Shown here one piece after another: positions 21,779 through 28,695 of a DNA stretch of 28,695 nt. The stretch is taken from positions 1 through 28,695 of IMG/VR virus record IMGVR_UViG_3300021416_000008; one strand, given 5' to 3'. The notes below the pieces were generated by a model that searched no databases, was not told where the DNA came from, and was given only the letters and a program-made list of their open reading frames with translations. The DNA comes from a virus. Numbering within the stretch: the stretch's first letter is position 1; each line of letters starts with the position of its first letter. Position numbers and translations under genes: made by a program.

Positions 21779-23346
21779 CCGCGATTGTTTTCGATACTAC
21801 GCATTCGCCAGACGGCAGCCTCGTATTCGACGCGCCGACGGTCGCCGAGCAGCAGCCGGCGGCGCGCACCATCAGCGATGCCGACTTCGCGGCCTGGCTG
21901 CGCAGTGACAGCGCGATCACGAATATCCTGGTGGAGACTTGGGCGCTCGTCGACGGCGTGCGCACGCCTTTCCACTTCTCGACCAACGGCTATACCACCG
22001 CAGGCACGAACAACCCGGTGTTCTACGCGCCCCTCATCGCGGCCAGCATCCCGTTCACCGAGGAGCTGTCGCTGAAGTCAGCCGCGACTCTGTCGGCCGG
22101 CGACTTCGAGATCGGCAACACGAACGGCGAGAACGAACATTACGCCGGCTACATCTGGGCCGACGAGATAACGGCCTTGGTAGGCGATCAGACTTGGGCG
22201 CGAGCCGACTATCGCGAGATCTTCGTCGGCCACACCGCGGGCCTGGTGCGCAAGGGCACGCGTGCCTTCGCCCTGCGACTGCGCGACATGATGGAAGGGC
22301 TGAACTATCCGCTCAGCGAGCGCAAGTTCGGCGGCGCCGGCACGAACGCCGACCGGCCGATCCCACTGACCTTCGGCGAGCCTTTCAACCCGGCAGGTGA
22401 GTGGAGTGACTTCAACGCTCGCGAGCGGCAGTGGCATGACGGCCCGATCGAAGGCATTCCCGAGACGCGCGCCAACGGGCTGCCGATCACCGAACAGGTG
22501 ATCGTGTCCGAGAGCACCGGCAAAGCGCAGCTGACCGTGGACAACGCGAGCGCCGCCATCACAGCCTGGGTGCAGGGGGACAAGTTCGGCGGCGTGTTCC
22601 GCAAGACGATCGCGCCCCTCGTCCAGCGCTTCATCACCGGCTACGGCAAGTACTCCGATCGCTACTCTTTGGCCAACATCGATGCTGCGAATTTTGCTGC
22701 CTTCGATGCCGCAAATCAGCAGGAAGTCGGGCTGCACGTCCGTGAAAGTCTGAACGTCATCGACGCGTGCGACATGCTGGCCAGCAGCATCGGTGCCCAG
22801 CTCGCACCGTCTCTGAACGGCAAGCTGCAGCTGATCCAGATCGCGTTGCCCGCCGCCGGGACCGCGATTGATATCCGTGCCGAGCACATGGTCGGCGGAA
22901 CCTTGCGTCATGTCGAGCACATCGATCCGGTGGCAGCGGTCAACTTGGGGTATTGCAAAAACTGGACGCCTCAACCTGGCCTGCAGAGCAATCTGCCAGC
23001 TGAGCACCTGGCTTTGCTCGAGAAGGAATGGCCGCTGACCGTGACCCGAACCAGCCCGGACGTGATTCGTGACTACAAGCTTCCTGGCACGGCGACGATG
23101 CGCGCGACGATGCTGCTGCAGGGTGCCGACGCTGCCGCTGAAGCCGACCGCGAGATCGCACTGTGGGGGACAGGCCGGGATATCTACGAGTTCGACGGCG
23201 TGCCTGACCTGCTCCTGCTTGAGAAAGGCGCGCGCCTCATCGTCCACCACCAGCAGGACGGCATGATGGCCGGCGTCGAAGCCCAGGTCCTGTCGGTTAA
23301 ACGCGACTGGTGGACCCGCAAAGTTACTGTGAGATTCCTGAAATGA
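21775..23346 (+). CDS. Probable tail hub/baseplate protein
   Basis: 523 residues. It begins with a beta segment (TAIVFDTTHSPDGSLVFDAP), then a large domain with a conserved-looking core (EEFSL-type ELSLKSAATLSAGDFEIGN, YREIFVGHTAGLVRKGTRAFALRLRDMMEGL) and ends with LIVHHQQDGMMAGVEAQVLSVKRDWWTRKVTVRFL. The end and size are like siphovirus hub proteins that form the ring between tube and central fibre, and the next gene is the J-like fibre. I recognise no exact family. Overlaps of four bases at both ends place it in one translational unit. Confidence 0.5.
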   Translation: MTAIVFDTTHSPDGSLVFDAPTVAEQQPAARTISDADFAAWLRSDSAITNILVETWALVDGVRTPFHFSTNGYTTAGTNNPVFYAPLIAASIPFTEELSLKSAATLSAGDFEIGNTNGENEHYAGYIWADEITALVGDQTWARADYREIFVGHTAGLVRKGTRAFALRLRDMMEGLNYPLSERKFGGAGTNADRPIPLTFGEPFNPAGEWSDFNARERQWHDGPIEGIPETRANGLPITEQVIVSESTGKAQLTVDNASAAITAWVQGDKFGGVFRKTIAPLVQRFITGYGKYSDRYSLANIDAANFAAFDAANQQEVGLHVRESLNVIDACDMLASSIGAQLAPSLNGKLQLIQIALPAAGTAIDIRAEHMVGGTLRHVEHIDPVAAVNLGYCKNWTPQPGLQSNLPAEHLALLEKEWPLTVTRTSPDVIRDYKLPGTATMRATMLLQGADAAAEADREIALWGTGRDIYEFDGVPDLLLLEKGARLIVHHQQDGMMAGVEAQVLSVKRDWWTRKVTVRFLK

Positions 23347-26303
23347 TACAAGCCATCAACGACATCGACCGGTTGCTGCAGGCAGCGCCGTCCCGCTACG
23401 GCGAAGCGTACGCCCGCGACCTGCAGCTCAGTGCCAGCGCGCGCAGCTTCGACGTTGCACTCGACGCCACCGTCGCCCCGTCGGCGATTGTCTTCATTGC
23501 CACCCGCGTAGGCTTCACCGGCGGCACCGTCGAGTTCACGACCAGCAACGGCACGCCGCTCGCGGTCGACGGCGACGTGGCCACCCTGACACCCGCAGCC
23601 CTGATGGGTTCTGGATGCGAGGTCGTGGCCACCGTTACCTACCAGGGCGATACGCACGTCGGCCGCCAGTCGGTGACCAAGTTGCTTGCATTCGATTCGT
23701 CTGTGCCGCCAGCGCCGACAGGCTTGGCCGCCCAGGGCGCACTGGCCAGCATCAACCTGAGCTGGGATCCGACCAACGACACAAACATCGGCGCGGTCGA
23801 GATCTGGCGCGCGCTGACCAATGACCTCTCCGCGGCGGCGCCGGTCGGTGAGACCGCCGGCCTGGCGCGCACCTACCCGGACGTGATCGGCGCCGGCGGC
23901 CGCTTCTATTACTGGATCCGCTACATCTCGAAAGCGAACGTGCTGGGCCCGTTCAATGCCCAGGCAGGGACGCTCGGTACCACCGGCACAGGAGCAGAAC
24001 ACCTGCTCGATCTGCTGAAGGACCAGATCAGCGAGTCCCAGCTGCTGGCGTCTCTGCGCGACCGGATCAATCTGGCCGTCGCTGGATCCGAGGTTGCCGG
24101 CGATGTCGCGGCCGCGCTGCAGGCAGAGACCGACGCCCGGATCGCGGCGATCGACAAGGAGATCGCCGACCGACTGGCAGCGTTGCGCGATGAGGCGGCC
24201 GCCCGGGAAGCGTACGTCCAGGACTACACCTATAACAAAGTCGAAACTGACCAAGCCCTTGCTATCCAGGCGCAAGCGATCGCTGCTGCGTTCACGTCAT
24301 ATACCGACCAGGTTGCACAGCAGGTGGTCACCGTGGCCGCCGCTGACGTCCGGAGTTACGGCTACAGTAGAGCGGACGCTGAGGCGGCGGAAGCGGCGCA
24401 GTCGAATGCCATCACCACTTCGTACAAGAGCTATGCCGACGGCCGGAAAGACGAGGCCGTCAGCACCGCAGCGGCCGATGTCCGCAACTATGCTTACAGC
24501 AAGACAGACACCAACGTGGCGCTGTCCTCGCTGGCCACGACCTTGCGCGGCGAGATGGCCAGCAACGGGGGCGTGTCCGAGGCGTACGTTCAGAACTATG
24601 CGTACAGCAAGGCCGAGGTGACCGCCTCGATCGCGGGCCAGAGCACTGTGCTGACGACCGCGTACAAGCAATACGCTGATGACCGCAAGGCCGAAGCGAT
24701 CAGCACCGCAGCTGCTGATGTGCGCAGTTACGCGTACAGCAAGTCCGACACGAACGGCGCCATCGCGTCGAGTGCCTCGGATCTGCGTGCGGAGTTCTCG
24801 AACAATAACGGTGCGACCGCGGCTTGGGTCCAGGAATACGCGTACAGCAAGGCACAGACAAATACGGCCATTGCTGACCAAACCTCTACGCTACGGACGA
24901 CGGTCGGCGACCACACGACAAGTCTCCAAACGCACGGCAACTCGATCGACGGGCTTTCTGCACAATATACCGTCAAGATCGACAACAACGGTTACGTGAC
25001 CGGCTACGGTTTGGCAAGCAGCTACGTAAATGGTGTTCCAACCTCGGCATTCATCATCAATGCCGCCCGGTTCGCGGTCGTGGCGCCTGGCCTGGCGCCC
25101 AAGGTCATGTTCGTTGTTGGGCAAATCGCAGGGCAAACCGGCGTAGGCGTAAGCGGCGACCTAGTCGTTGACGACACTATCTCCGCGCGCCACCTGAAAG
25201 CGGAATCGGTCTCCGCGCGCCACCTGTCGGTCATGGGCAGCAGCGATAACATCATTCGCGATCCGCAGTTTCGAGATCTGGCGTTTTGGGGGCGCCAGGG
25301 TTGCGCCGTTGGCGAATGGTGGCGCCATGCAGATAACACCCCCTGGAAGGGCGGGGCATCGCTGTACCTCGGTCAAGGGCCGGGCTACATGCGCGAAACC
25401 GACACGCCGTATTTTAATGTCGAGCCGGGCGCAACTTATAGATTGGAATATCAGGTAAGCGTGCCGTTTGGGTTCAATGGGCAAGCGTCTGTGTTTTGGC
25501 TACTGCCTGCGTCGGCATGGTGGCCTATGTCGAGCGCAGTCAACCGGCGCGGGCAATGGGGCGATGGCCTCACCGTCGAATTTAATTCCAACGATGCTGG
25601 CCAGCTATTGACGTTTTCGACGTTGCTGACGGTCCCGAACGATAGCCGCAACTCGCGCGCCCTGATCCGTATCCGCGACCAGTACAGCTCGGGACAGCTC
25701 GAAATCGGAGCCATGAGCATTACCCGCGTGGTGGACGCGACGCTGATCGGGCCTGGTAGCGTGCAAACGAAACACCTGTCTATTTCGCAAGGCGGCGATA
25801 TTAGCAGCGGCCAGTGGGGATTCGACCAGGGCGTTGGATTTTGGCTCGAGGGCGCCGGCAACGGCCACGGTGCGCGCTTTAGTCTCGGCAACTCCAGCGG
25901 CGCGAAAATTATTTGCGACCCCCAGAACGGCATTTTCAAGCTGATAAATCCGGAAATTCAAGGGCAGACCGTCGCACCATTTACCGCGTCGATCAGCGGC
26001 AGCCTTTACGGCGCCGTCGGCAATGGGCGGCAAGGTTACGGCAGCCTGACCGTCAATGCGGCCGGCAATTTTCAGGGGCCGCTGTCCTACCTCTGGAGCG
26101 TGACCTTCGAAACCGCGAACGGCACGACCGCCGACGTTGGCGTCGCAGGTAGCGCAACTGGGTCGACCGCAAGTTTCGTCGGCAACGCCACGAACGAACG
26201 CGTCTATCTTTGGGCAAGCGTGCAAATCATCGACGCCGCTGGCCGCGTGGCGACGGCCGAGCGGTTCCAACAACTCAACCATGGAAATTTCGTCGCACAA
26301 TGA
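23343..26303 (+). CDS. Central tail fibre / tip attachment protein (J-like, DUF1983-type region)
   Basis: 986 residues from the ATG that overlaps the hub stop. An Fn3 domain (PPAPTGLAAQGALASINLSWDP) begins near residue 120. Residues about 215-295 are helical. Residues 295-535 carry six YAYSK-type repeats spaced 44, 44, 36, 44 and 36 residues, probably a trimeric fibre shaft. Residues about 540-620 (SIDGLSAQYTVKIDNNGYVTG; FIINAARFAVVAPG) resemble the DUF1983 region of gpJ-type proteins. The last 350 residues look like a carbohydrate-binding tip (SDNIIRDPQFRDLAFWG onward). From about 25240 the DNA becomes AT-richer; 25441-25500 is 50% GC by my count, against clearly higher values upstream, as expected for an exchanged receptor-binding module. 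Confidence 0.75.
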   Translation: MIQAINDIDRLLQAAPSRYGEAYARDLQLSASARSFDVALDATVAPSAIVFIATRVGFTGGTVEFTTSNGTPLAVDGDVATLTPAALMGSGCEVVATVTYQGDTHVGRQSVTKLLAFDSSVPPAPTGLAAQGALASINLSWDPTNDTNIGAVEIWRALTNDLSAAAPVGETAGLARTYPDVIGAGGRFYYWIRYISKANVLGPFNAQAGTLGTTGTGAEHLLDLLKDQISESQLLASLRDRINLAVAGSEVAGDVAAALQAETDARIAAIDKEIADRLAALRDEAAAREAYVQDYTYNKVETDQALAIQAQAIAAAFTSYTDQVAQQVVTVAAADVRSYGYSRADAEAAEAAQSNAITTSYKSYADGRKDEAVSTAAADVRNYAYSKTDTNVALSSLATTLRGEMASNGGVSEAYVQNYAYSKAEVTASIAGQSTVLTTAYKQYADDRKAEAISTAAADVRSYAYSKSDTNGAIASSASDLRAEFSNNNGATAAWVQEYAYSKAQTNTAIADQTSTLRTTVGDHTTSLQTHGNSIDGLSAQYTVKIDNNGYVTGYGLASSYVNGVPTSAFIINAARFAVVAPGLAPKVMFVVGQIAGQTGVGVSGDLVVDDTISARHLKAESVSARHLSVMGSSDNIIRDPQFRDLAFWGRQGCAVGEWWRHADNTPWKGGASLYLGQGPGYMRETDTPYFNVEPGATYRLEYQVSVPFGFNGQASVFWLLPASAWWPMSSAVNRRGQWGDGLTVEFNSNDAGQLLTFSTLLTVPNDSRNSRALIRIRDQYSSGQLEIGAMSITRVVDATLIGPGSVQTKHLSISQGGDISSGQWGFDQGVGFWLEGAGNGHGARFSLGNSSGAKIICDPQNGIFKLINPEIQGQTVAPFTASISGSLYGAVGNGRQGYGSLTVNAAGNFQGPLSYLWSVTFETANGTTADVGVAGSATGSTASFVGNATNERVYLWASVQIIDAAGRVATAERFQQLNHGNFVAQ
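24225..24851 (+). repeat. In-frame fibre repeats, alternating 44- and 36-residue units
   Basis: YxYSK-like motifs start at residues 295, 339, 383, 419, 463 and 499. Units of 44 contain SYK-x-YAD-x-R and STAAADVR. Units of 36 contain LR-x-E, a short N/G loop and a VQ near the end. The pair 44+36 repeats as a 240-bp period (for example 24489 and 24729). Confidence 0.75.
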
Positions 26304-26854
26304 CCAGCTACGCTGTATCGAACCTCCTGGGCCGGGTATTCGGTTTTCTCGACTCCGCCACTATGCCTGTCATGGCCAACCCGGATTTCATCGCGCACGC
26401 CCTTATCGAGCGGGTCGAAGCCTGGCCGACCGCGCAGTCGCCGACCGCCGAGCTATGGATCGAAAACGGCGTACTGCGCTGGCACGACCCTGCGACACTC
26501 GCCGACGCGAAGGCTAACGCCTGGACAGCAGCTAAGACCGAGCGCGACAAGGCCGAGGCGGCGCCGTTCGAGTTCGAGGGGGGCATGTACGACCCGAATA
26601 AGGAGAACGTCTCAGGTGCCGCGCTGGCCGCCTTACTCGCGCAGCTTGGTGGCGTCGAAGTCTCGCGCACCTGGACCCTCGCTAACAACTCACGCCGCGT
26701 GCTTACGGGCTCCCAGATCATCGCCATGGGCCTGGCCCTCACGGCACGCGTAGATGCCATACACGAACGCGGTCGCACCCTTCGCGACCTGATCGACAAC
26801 TCCGCTACGCCTGCCGAGGCGTACGGCTACACCTGGAATTCTCTCGATGCCTAA
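26300..26854 (+). CDS. DUF4376-type tail protein (fibre-associated)
   Basis: 184 residues, with an ATGA overlap to the fibre gene. The C-terminal 110 residues fit DUF4376 (AAKTERDKAEAAPFEFEGGMYDP, then VLTGSQIIAMGLALTARVDAIHERGRTLRDLIDNS). Such proteins lie next to tail fibre genes and some resemble fibre assembly factors. The N-terminal part (VEAWPTAQSPTAELWIENGVLRWHDP) is a small beta region. It may help assemble or attach the fibre. It overlaps the next gene by 8 bp. Confidence 0.65.
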   Translation: MTSYAVSNLLGRVFGFLDSATMPVMANPDFIAHALIERVEAWPTAQSPTAELWIENGVLRWHDPATLADAKANAWTAAKTERDKAEAAPFEFEGGMYDPNKENVSGAALAALLAQLGGVEVSRTWTLANNSRRVLTGSQIIAMGLALTARVDAIHERGRTLRDLIDNSATPAEAYGYTWNSLDA

Positions 26855-27677
26855 CCTGATCATCATGAACAAAAACGTGGCGTCGCGTGCGGTGCTGTCC
26901 GCGGCGCCAGTCGCACCTGGGATGTCGATCGCGGCGATCCTGAACGATACTAAGTCGCACGTCTGCCGTGCAGTCGGTACCGAGATTGAGGTGATCATGA
27001 CCTGGGACACTGCCGAGCGCATCGGCGGGGTGCACTTCCCATGGTGTAACGGTTCGCCGTCGACGACGATCGAAGTGCTCGGTTATTCCGATGAGGGCGG
27101 CGCGAGCAAGGTGCTTGACACTGGTGTGCGGCTTGCATGCCCGGCTCGGCCACGCGAGCCCCTGCCGCCCTGGACGCCCGTCAGCGCGTCAAGCGCGTAC
27201 GCCTGGGGAGGCGGCGCCCATGCCTTCACCTGGTTCGACAATGTCGCGGTGAAACGCCTGGTCATTCGTCTCAAGGATCCTGGCAGCCTGCAGGGCTACC
27301 TCGAGCTGTCGCGGGTGTTCGTGGGCGAGGCATTTACTCCCGACGAGAACGCATCGTACGACCCCGCTCGCACGCCCGTTAGCACGAGCACCGCGTTCTA
27401 CACCGACGCCGGCGATCGACGATCCGTAAAGGGCACCAAGCGCTGGCAGCTGTCGATTGATCTGGGGAGGATGACCGAGCGCGATCGTTCGTTCATCTGC
27501 GACATGCAGGTGACAAATGACATTGATGGTCCAAGCATCATTGACCTCTACCCTGGCGACCCGTCGCACGAGCGCTCGCGCGACCACCGGATGTACGGCG
27601 GCCTGAAACAGACAGCCGCGATGCGCCGACCGAACTTTGCGCGGCACGCTACCACGCTGGAATGGGAAAGCATGTAG
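26847..27677 (+). CDS. Virion tip protein of unknown function
   Basis: 276 residues. It is beta-rich with many aromatic residues (GGVHFPWCNGSPSTTIEVLGYSDEGG; AYAWGGGAHAFTWFDNVAVKRLVIRLKDPG), a pattern like discoidin-type carbohydrate-binding folds in the first 170 residues. A later part (RSVKGTKRWQLSIDLGRMTERDRSF) resembles structural tail proteins. It has no signal peptide or membrane segment. It is the last gene of the tail chain, starts inside the previous gene, and is followed by late promoter 3. A role in adsorption is inferred from place and composition only. Confidence 0.5.
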   Translation: MPNLIIMNKNVASRAVLSAAPVAPGMSIAAILNDTKSHVCRAVGTEIEVIMTWDTAERIGGVHFPWCNGSPSTTIEVLGYSDEGGASKVLDTGVRLACPARPREPLPPWTPVSASSAYAWGGGAHAFTWFDNVAVKRLVIRLKDPGSLQGYLELSRVFVGEAFTPDENASYDPARTPVSTSTAFYTDAGDRRSVKGTKRWQLSIDLGRMTERDRSFICDMQVTNDIDGPSIIDLYPGDPSHERSRDHRMYGGLKQTAAMRRPNFARHATTLEWESM

Positions 27678-27695
27678 GACACGCGCTCGCATTAT

Positions 27696-27745
27696 TGTCT
27701 CAATTTTCCGAGAATTGAGACGGGGCAATTGTTAACTTGGGGCCA
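27696..27745 (+). promoter_or_regulatory. Late promoter 3: 27-bp dyad plus -10, upstream of lysis genes
   Basis: Third dyad copy at 27696-27722. It differs from copy 2 at two bases (A for G at position 8; G for A at the last base). The -10-like TAACTT (27733-27738) again starts exactly 10 bp after the dyad. The transcription start would be near 27745. Unlike promoters 1 and 2, an untranslated leader of about 80 bases precedes the first gene, the holin. Confidence 0.75.
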
Positions 27746-27804
27746 TTCCTTTTCTAAGGCGTCCCCATTCCTGCTTCACCTGGCGGCGCCTCTTTTCATC
27801 AAGA

Positions 27805-27817
27805 GTGCAATGTGCAC
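27805..27817 (+). promoter_or_regulatory. Hairpin around an upstream holin ATG (possible dual start)
   Basis: GTGCA (27805-27809) and TGCAC (27813-27817) form a 5-bp stem whose 3-base loop holds most of an in-frame ATG (27810-27812) six codons before the main holin start. The AAGG ribosome-binding site of the main start (27818-27821) abuts the stem. The layout resembles the structure that balances holin and antiholin starts in lambda S. Confidence 0.4.
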
Positions 27818-27827
27818 AAGGCTGCCA

Positions 27828-28061
27828 ATGAGCAAATTTACCGTTACTGAACTGACCAGCTATGCCGGCGGTGCAGTATCAATCGGAGCATCCCTGACCC
27901 TTACCCAGTGGGGGGTCATCGCAGGCATCGTAACGGCGTTGCTGACGTTCGTTCTGAACCTTTGGTACACACGCCAGAAGAACGCACGCGAGCAGCGGCA
28001 AGCGGATCTCGCGGAGCGCGAAGTCAAGGCTCGCCTGGCCGCGCTGGGGGTGCATCTGTGA
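27828..28061 (+). CDS. Holin (HP1-like, class II)
   Basis: 77 residues from the ATG at 27828, with AAGG 6 bp upstream. One strong membrane segment, WGVIAGIVTALLTFVLNLWY (28-47), follows a weaker hydrophobic stretch (13-25). The C-terminal tail is highly charged and helical (RQKNAREQRQADLAEREVKARL). Size and layout fit HP1-type holins, which make holes in the inner membrane at the time of lysis. A start at 27810 would add MCTRLP, with one Arg, and may give an inhibitor form. The stop overlaps the endolysin GTG by four bases, and the gene is under late promoter 3. Confidence 0.8.
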   Translation: MSKFTVTELTSYAGGAVSIGASLTLTQWGVIAGIVTALLTFVLNLWYTRQKNAREQRQADLAEREVKARLAALGVHL

Positions 28062-28695
28062 GACTCGAACAGCTCATCGCCATCGGCCAGGTCCGCCCTG
28101 GAACCGCCAAGCTATACATCGACCCGCTGAATAATGCGATGGCACGCTTCAGCATCAGCACAGCGAAGCGCCAGGCTGCGTTCGTGAGCCAGCTGCTGCA
28201 TGAGTCAGCCAACCTGACCAAGGTTATTGAGGACTTGAGTTACCGGCCTGACCGGCTGATGACCGTTTCCGGATTCAAGGGTCGCTTCACCAGGGAGCAG
28301 GCCGATCAACTTGGCTATGTGCCAGGCGTGCAGAAAGCCGATCAGGAAATGATCGCCAACATCGCCTATGGCAGCCGCATGGGCAACGGGCCGATCCATT
28401 CTGGCGACGGCTGGAGGTACCGCGGCCGGGGTCCGATCCAGCTTACCGGCAAGGAGAACTACCGTCGGTGCGGCATGGCCATCGGCTATGACTTGGTCAC
28501 GTCGCCGGATCTGCTCTCGCGGCCTGATGTTGGCTGTCTCGCGGCCGCGTGGTTCTGGAACGAGGGCAATCGAACCGGTGCCAGCCTGAACCCGCTTGCC
28601 GATGCTGGCAAGATCGCCGACATCTCGCGCGTGGTCAACGGGGGCGATACCGGCCTGGCTGAGCGCTGCAGCATCACCGCTCGCTTCATGGAGGC
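28058..28695 (+). CDS. Endolysin, glycoside hydrolase family 19 (3' partial)
   Basis: At least 212 residues, running off the window. The start is the GTG in GTGA overlapping the holin stop. The GH19 fold degrades the glycan strands of peptidoglycan. Glu49 in LLHESANL and Glu58 in VIEDLSYR are the likely catalytic pair. YRGRGPIQLTGKENY near residues 124-138 is the family signature, and VVNGG lies near the end. No signal peptide or anchor is seen, so export through the holin is expected. The length already approaches that of complete phage GH19 lysins. A spanin gene would be expected beyond the window. Confidence 0.92.
   Translation, partial: MRLEQLIAIGQVRPGTAKLYIDPLNNAMARFSISTAKRQAAFVSQLLHESANLTKVIEDLSYRPDRLMTVSGFKGRFTREQADQLGYVPGVQKADQEMIANIAYGSRMGNGPIHSGDGWRYRGRGPIQLTGKENYRRCGMAIGYDLVTSPDLLSRPDVGCLAAAWFWNEGNRTGASLNPLADAGKIADISRVVNGGDTGLAERCSITARFME

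Noticed and set aside
22078-23250. Minus-strand open frame of 390 codons opposite the hub gene
   Set aside because: Shadow of a well-supported + strand gene in a coupled operon; no recognisable domain.
1-28695. CRISPR arrays, tRNAs, insertion sequences, attachment sites
   Set aside because: None seen: no regularly spaced short repeats with spacers, no cloverleaf-like stretch, no transposase or integrase, no direct repeats of att type.

Overview
The window is the structural and lysis half of a siphovirus genome, most likely a prophage. Its host is probably a high-GC betaproteobacterium of the Burkholderiales (an Oxalobacteraceae such as Massilia or Janthinobacterium is my best guess, from protein style and GC-rich codons). 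No integrase, att site, tRNA or host gene lies inside the window, so integration itself cannot be seen. All supported genes are on the + strand. The long minus-strand reading frames are shadows of GC-rich coding sequence.

Layout: (1) 1-2036, the end of a replication primase/helicase gene followed by a repeat-rich, AT-richer spacer that may be a replication origin. (2) 2037-3349, a gpZ-like virion protein gene, a small conserved gene, and a spacer with an unusual C9G5 run that is a candidate cos site. (3) 3350-6203, terminase small and large subunits and then a Mor-family transcription activator. (4) 6254-11178, head genes: gpW, portal, a protease-capsid fusion, a DUF2190 decoration protein and head-tail joining proteins. 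(5) 11328-18155, tail tube, tail chaperones G and GT joined by a -1 frameshift at A AAA AAC, and a 1685-residue tape measure. (6) 18188-27677, a closely coupled chain of tail-tip and fibre genes. These include a fibre with two tandem 104-residue repeats, a virion-borne SGNH/sialate-esterase-like enzyme, an Fn3 protein, a probable hub, a J-like central fibre with alternating 44/36-residue repeats and an AT-richer tip, a DUF4376 protein and an unrecognised tip protein. (7) 27828-28695, holin and GH19 endolysin (cut by the window edge).

The most interesting system is regulatory. A 27-bp dyad occurs exactly three times, each time in an intergenic position at the head of a late gene block: before gpW (6204), before the protease-capsid fusion (7956) and before the holin (27696). 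Each copy is followed, after exactly 10 bp, by a -10-like hexamer. The first copy starts on the base after the stop codon of the Mor-family activator. I infer a Mu-type (Mor/C) late-gene activation circuit in a lambda-like siphophage, in place of Q antitermination, with one activator serving three late promoters. In the first two promoters the predicted transcription start coincides with the ATG, so gpW and the protease-capsid fusion would start from leaderless mRNAs. The fusion gene also has a strong internal Shine-Dalgarno and ATG that would make capsid without protease. The holin has a possible dual start with a hairpin around the first ATG.
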